Source of the DNA: Bifidobacteriaceae bacterium
GTDB taxonomy: Bacteria; Actinomycetota; Actinomycetes; Actinomycetales; WQXJ01
Assembly: GCA_031278665.1 (NCBI GenBank)
Contig: JAITKC010000145.1
Coordinates: 1-8,776 of the forward strand
Length of the DNA stretch: 8,776 bases
Reading direction: 5' to 3'
Part shown: piece by piece, positions 6,573 through 8,776 of the stretch
Position numbering within the stretch: position 1 is the first letter of the stretch
How the letters are laid out: each line of letters starts with the position of its first letter
The notes under the pieces: model-generated
What the model was told of the DNA's origin: nothing
Databases searched by the model: none
The model's input: the letters and a program-made list of their open reading frames with translations, nothing else
Program-made: the position numbers and the translations under genes

Positions 6573-6594
6573 CGCGTCGCCTAAGCGGGACGCG
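6573..6594. repeat. 6-bp hairpin CGCGTC/GACGCG
   Basis: CGCGTC (6573-6578) pairs with GACGCG (6589-6594) around a 10-base loop; an alternative CCGC/GCGG pairing (6572-6575 with 6585-6588) competes with it. It lies 6 bases after the 17-bp inverted repeat. Weak on its own. Confidence 0.3.
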
Positions 6595-6633
6595 AAACAC
6601 CATCGAATGGCGGGAGGGGGAGTGGTTTTGGCG

Positions 6634-6652
6634 ACGCCGGAAAGGCGTTTTT
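6634..6652 (+). terminator. small intrinsic-terminator-like hairpin with T-tract
   Basis: ACGCC (6634-6638), loop GGAAA, GGCGT (6644-6648), followed by further Ts to 6652 (five in a row from 6648). This is the textbook order for the + strand, though the stem is only 5 bp. The protein-coding gene to its left is on the - strand, so no recognised + gene ends here. It would end read-through or an unrecognised + strand transcript from about 6450-6630. Confidence 0.45.
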
Positions 6653-6712
6653 GGGGGACTTCCCGGACCTCGGCAGATCAGGTTGAGAAACCAATTGCTA
6701 ATCGAACACCCG

Positions 6713-6741
6713 TTGTCTTTAGCGCTGTTTTGCGGTATAGT
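6713..6741 (+). promoter_or_regulatory. sigma70-like promoter giving a leaderless HNH mRNA
   Basis: TTGTCT (6713-6718), a 17-base spacer and TATAGT (6736-6741) form a good -35/-10 pair, and TATAGT fits the actinobacterial TANNNT -10. The A of the ATG at 6748 lies 7 bases after the -10, exactly where transcription should begin. No Shine-Dalgarno site is present before that ATG, which agrees with leaderless translation. Confidence 0.65.
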
Positions 6742-6747
6742 TGATCT

Positions 6748-8310
6748 ATGTCCGGGGCGCGCGAATCGAACCAATCCGAAGGCCGGGGGGAACCGGCCCG
6801 GAGCGGTCGCGCGGGACGGGCGCAGAGCGAGCGGCGAACTCCTGACGGGTCGGCGCCGGGGCTGGGCGGAGAGTTTTGGGCGGTCCCCGGAGTCGACAGA
6901 CAAGCCGGCGAGCCCAGGCCGGGTGTCAGCCCGGTCGGGGCGTACCGGCCGGTGGATTCGCCGGCGGTGGCGGCCGTCGGCGCCCAGGTGCGCGGGCTGG
7001 AGAGTGTGGACGAGTTGATCGCGGCATTGCGCGCGGCGGCCGGGGAGTTGGGGCGGCGGATGGCCGCCCAGGACGCGGACGGGGATGGCGGAGCGGTGCT
7101 GGACCGGATTACGGGTTTGATCGAAGTCGCCAACACCGTCCAGGCGGCGGTTTCGGAACTGGTCGGCGCGGCCGACCGGACGGGTGTGGCGAGGGCGGTC
7201 GCCGGCACGGAGTTGACGACTTGGTTGACGCTGAAGGCCCGGCTGACCCGGGCGCAGGCTTCGCAAATGGTGCTCGGGGCGCGGTGGTCGGCCCGGTTCG
7301 CGGTTCTGCGGGGCGCCGCCCTGTCGGGCGCGGTCAATCCGCATCAGGTTCGGGTCGGCGCGGACGTGTTGCGCCACTTACCGGACAGCCTGGACCCCGG
7401 CGAGACGGCCGCGGCCGAGCGCGAGGTGGTCGGACAGGCCGCGACGCGGGCCTCGGACCAGTTGGCCAGGGCGGGCGAGGAGGTCCTCGAGCGGGTCGCC
7501 CCGCAGGCCGCCCAGGAGGCGGCCGAGGACAAAGCGGCCCGCCAGTTGCGCCGGGCCGAGTCGAAGCGGTTCTTCGCCGTGCGCGACAACCACGACGGCA
7601 CCGCCAGCCTGGTCGGCCTGCTGCCCGCGGCCGAGGCGGAGCTTGTCGGGGCCGTGGTCGGCGCCGTCGCCGGCAAGGCCCGCCGCCAGTTGCTGGCCGC
7701 CCCGGACGGCAAATTGGTCGATCGCGGCCAGGCCGGGGCCGACGCGCTAGTCGAGTTGTGCCGCCACGCCCAGGGATGCTCCAAGGCCGGGCCGTTGGGG
7801 GCGGCCACGGCCAGACTGGTCGTCGTGGTCAAGGCCGAGGACCTGGCGCGCCCGGACGGGACGGGCGCGGCATCGGCGGGGACCGGCCGGCCGCTGGACT
7901 CCAAAACTTTCTCGCGGCTGGCTTGCGACAGCGAGGCGATGCGGGTGGTGCTCGGCGCCAAGGGCGAGGTTTTGGACGTCGGGCGGGCCACCCGGGTGAT
8001 CCCAAGGGGGTTGCGCGCCGCCGTCGTCGCCCGCGACAAGGGCTGCGCCTTCCCGGGTTGCGACCGGCCGCCGGAGGTCTGCGAGGGACACCACGTCCGG
8101 CCGTGGCGGCGCGGCGGAGCAACCAGTTTATCGAATATATGTTTGCTCTGCCCGGCTCATCACCGCCTGGTCGAGCCGCCGGCCAGCGGGCCGCCCGGAT
8201 GGGAGGTGCGGCTGCGCGACGACGGGTTGTGGGAGTTCATCCCGCCGCCCTGGTTCGACCCCGACCGCAAACCGATGCTGCACCACAGATTCAAACCCGC
8301 GCGCCCATGA
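6748..8310 (+). CDS. DUF222 / HNH endonuclease domain protein (13E12-repeat family type)
   Basis: This 520-residue protein has a polar, Gly/Arg/Pro-rich, probably disordered N-terminus (about 1-75), a helical DUF222 region (about 80-400, including LTTWLTLKARLTRAQASQMV and RFFAVRDNHDGTASLVG as KRFFAVRDN-type family phrases), and a C-terminal HNH domain. In the HNH domain, Cys433 and Cys438, and Cys468 with His471, look like the zinc ligands; His448/His449, Asn463 and His472 supply the HNH residues in EGHHVRPWRRGGATSLSN and CPAHH. The family is common and often multicopy in actinobacteria; mycobacterial REP13E12 copies are associated with repeats and phage integration. Nuclease activity and mobility are plausible, but the biological role of DUF222-HNH proteins is poorly established. 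The start at 6748 is supported by the leaderless promoter. A patch of AT-rich codons (TTA, AAT, ATA, TGT) at 8128-8142 falls on the catalytic Asn. Confidence 0.88.
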   Translation: MSGARESNQSEGRGEPARSGRAGRAQSERRTPDGSAPGLGGEFWAVPGVDRQAGEPRPGVSPVGAYRPVDSPAVAAVGAQVRGLESVDELIAALRAAAGELGRRMAAQDADGDGGAVLDRITGLIEVANTVQAAVSELVGAADRTGVARAVAGTELTTWLTLKARLTRAQASQMVLGARWSARFAVLRGAALSGAVNPHQVRVGADVLRHLPDSLDPGETAAAEREVVGQAATRASDQLARAGEEVLERVAPQAAQEAAEDKAARQLRRAESKRFFAVRDNHDGTASLVGLLPAAEAELVGAVVGAVAGKARRQLLAAPDGKLVDRGQAGADALVELCRHAQGCSKAGPLGAATARLVVVVKAEDLARPDGTGAASAGTGRPLDSKTFSRLACDSEAMRVVLGAKGEVLDVGRATRVIPRGLRAAVVARDKGCAFPGCDRPPEVCEGHHVRPWRRGGATSLSNICLLCPAHHRLVEPPASGPPGWEVRLRDDGLWEFIPPPWFDPDRKPMLHHRFKPARP

Positions 8311-8360
8311 ACCCGATCAGGGCAAGCCGGCCGGCGTCCGGCCGCGGGCCGGTAGCGGGC

Positions 8361-8378
8361 CAGGCGGGGCAGGCGGGG
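8361..8378. repeat. tandem 9-base repeat CAGGCGGGG x2
   Basis: CAGGCGGGG at 8361-8369 is repeated at 8370-8378, followed by the degenerate CCAGCGGGGG. It lies in the 153-base gap after the HNH gene, which is otherwise GGCC-rich (8325-8395) and shows no gene. Confidence 0.55.
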
Positions 8379-8407
8379 CCAGCGGGGGCCGGCCGTCCCA
8401 GTTGGGC

Positions 8408-8424
8408 TTGAGCAGCTTGCTCAA
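8408..8424. terminator. 7-bp hairpin TTGAGCA/TGCTCAA after the HNH gene
   Basis: TTGAGCA (8408-8414) and TGCTCAA (8418-8424) pair perfectly around a GCT loop, about 100 bases after the HNH stop. There is no T-tract. It may be a weak terminator, or an operator for the toxin-antitoxin remnant that follows. Confidence 0.35.
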
Positions 8425-8463
8425 CGATTTGATGTGGGGCGAGGCGTAGGGCATCGCAGGCGG

Positions 8464-8499
8464 ATGCCGAAGACAAGCGTGTACCTGGATGAGGCGCAA
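8464..8499 (+). pseudogene. VapB-type antitoxin start, remnant (12 codons)
   Basis: The ATG at 8464 begins MPKTSVYLDEAQ, the characteristic first beta strand of ribbon-helix-helix VapB antitoxins. After about the twelfth codon this frame loses any antitoxin character: it becomes Arg/Gly/Pro-rich and is only a shadow of the PIN frame below. The helices that should follow (about 60 residues) are absent, and the toxin-like frame takes over almost at once. This is best read as the stump left after an internal deletion. The stretch is short, so chance resemblance remains possible. Confidence 0.45.
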
Positions 8500-8776
8500 A
8501 AGTCCGGACGTGCTGACCGGCGCGAGGACAGTTTTCGTCACCGAGGCGGTGGTCACCGAAGTCCATCACGTCGCGTCGTCCGCCGGCCAAAGCCAGGCCC
8601 CCAACGCCTTCTTGGAGGCCATCGCGGAGGACTTTTACGAGTTGGTCCCCATCAGCCGCGCCGATCACGCCTTGGCGGCCGAGTTGATCCGCCGCCACCA
8701 AGGCCAGACTCGCCGAAAGAAGCGCAAACCGGGTTCACTCGACACCGCCGACGCGATGAACGTCATCGCGGCCGCG
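8489..8776 (+). pseudogene. PIN-domain (VapC-type toxin) reading frame, N-terminally truncated, runs off the window
   Basis: From the ATG at 8489 the frame gives 96 residues to the window edge. The PIN features visible are FVTEAVVTEVHHVA (residues 16-29, the strand and helix carrying the second acidic residue, probably Glu24), AFLEAIAEDFYELVPISRADHALAAELIRRH (40-70), and LDTADAMNVIAAA (84-96, carrying the later acidic residues Asp85/Asp88). The first PIN strand with its DTS- or DAS-type catalytic Asp, normally at residues 4-6 and some 30-40 residues before TEAVVTEV, is missing. The frame upstream, back to the TAG at 8447, does not supply it. VapC proteins are Mg-dependent RNases that need that Asp, so this product is probably inactive. 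The 3' end is beyond the window. The opposite-strand frame over 8291-8701 has no recognisable domain. Confidence 0.65.

Larger units (their letters stand above)
6407..6747. other. 341-base non-coding region, densely structured
   Basis: No ORF here looks coding. From left to right the region holds the regulator's control region (6407-6464), a 9-bp hairpin and 12-bp direct repeat (6474-6513), a 17-bp inverted repeat (6510-6566), a 6-bp hairpin (6573-6594), a terminator-like hairpin with T-tract (6634-6652) and the promoter of the HNH gene (6713-6741). The individual elements are listed separately. Confidence 0.7.

Noticed and set aside
8361..8388. Possible CRISPR or minisatellite from the CAGGCGGGG repeats
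   Set aside because: There are only two exact 9-base units with no spacers, consistent with slippage in GC-rich DNA.
6876..8411. 511-codon + frame overlapping the HNH gene
   Set aside because: It is Gly/Arg-rich nonsense in the +2 frame of the DUF222-HNH gene, with no domain.
8291..8701. 136-codon - strand frame in the right-hand end
   Set aside because: It is antisense to the PIN frame over most of its length and has no recognisable motif.

Overview
The window is high-GC DNA with GC-dominated third codon positions. It has purine-rich Shine-Dalgarno sites, a TANNNT-type -10 placed to give a leaderless mRNA, a corynebacterial-style GntR regulator beside inositol genes, and a DUF222/HNH protein. 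Together these point to an actinobacterium (Actinomycetes); the genus cannot be read from the sequence.

Bases 2-5456 carry the downstream part of a myo-inositol catabolic operon, all on the + strand. It holds the 3' three-quarters of iolD (TPP-dependent trihydroxycyclohexanedione hydrolase), a transaldolase-superfamily Schiff-base enzyme with an altered active site, an MFS sugar-porter of the IolT type, and a Gfo/Idh/MocA oxidoreductase of the inositol dehydrogenase type. The last three genes each have a clear ribosome-binding site. The likely division of labour is uptake by the MFS protein, oxidation of an inositol isomer by the dehydrogenase, ring opening by IolD, and a later carbon-carbon cleavage or transfer by the transaldolase-like protein. 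The operon promoter lies outside the window. A 15-bp perfect hairpin at 5499-5531 closes the operon.

Bases 5666-6406 (- strand) encode a GntR/HutC-family repressor that converges on the operon, a good candidate for its local regulator. A small palindrome overlaps the likely -10 of its own promoter.

Bases 6407-6747 are non-coding and unusually structured. They hold four successive stem-loop candidates (one a 17-bp perfect inverted repeat), a 12-bp direct repeat, a hairpin plus T-tract that looks like an intrinsic terminator, and then a strong sigma70-like promoter that would start transcription at the ATG of the next gene.

Bases 6748-8310 encode a DUF222/HNH-endonuclease protein of the 13E12-repeat type, often multicopy and mobile-element associated. 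Bases 8311-8776 hold GC-rich short repeats and what looks like a collapsed VapBC toxin-antitoxin pair: a 12-codon antitoxin start running directly into a PIN-domain frame that has lost its first catalytic strand. The right half therefore looks like accessory DNA next to a conserved catabolic operon.
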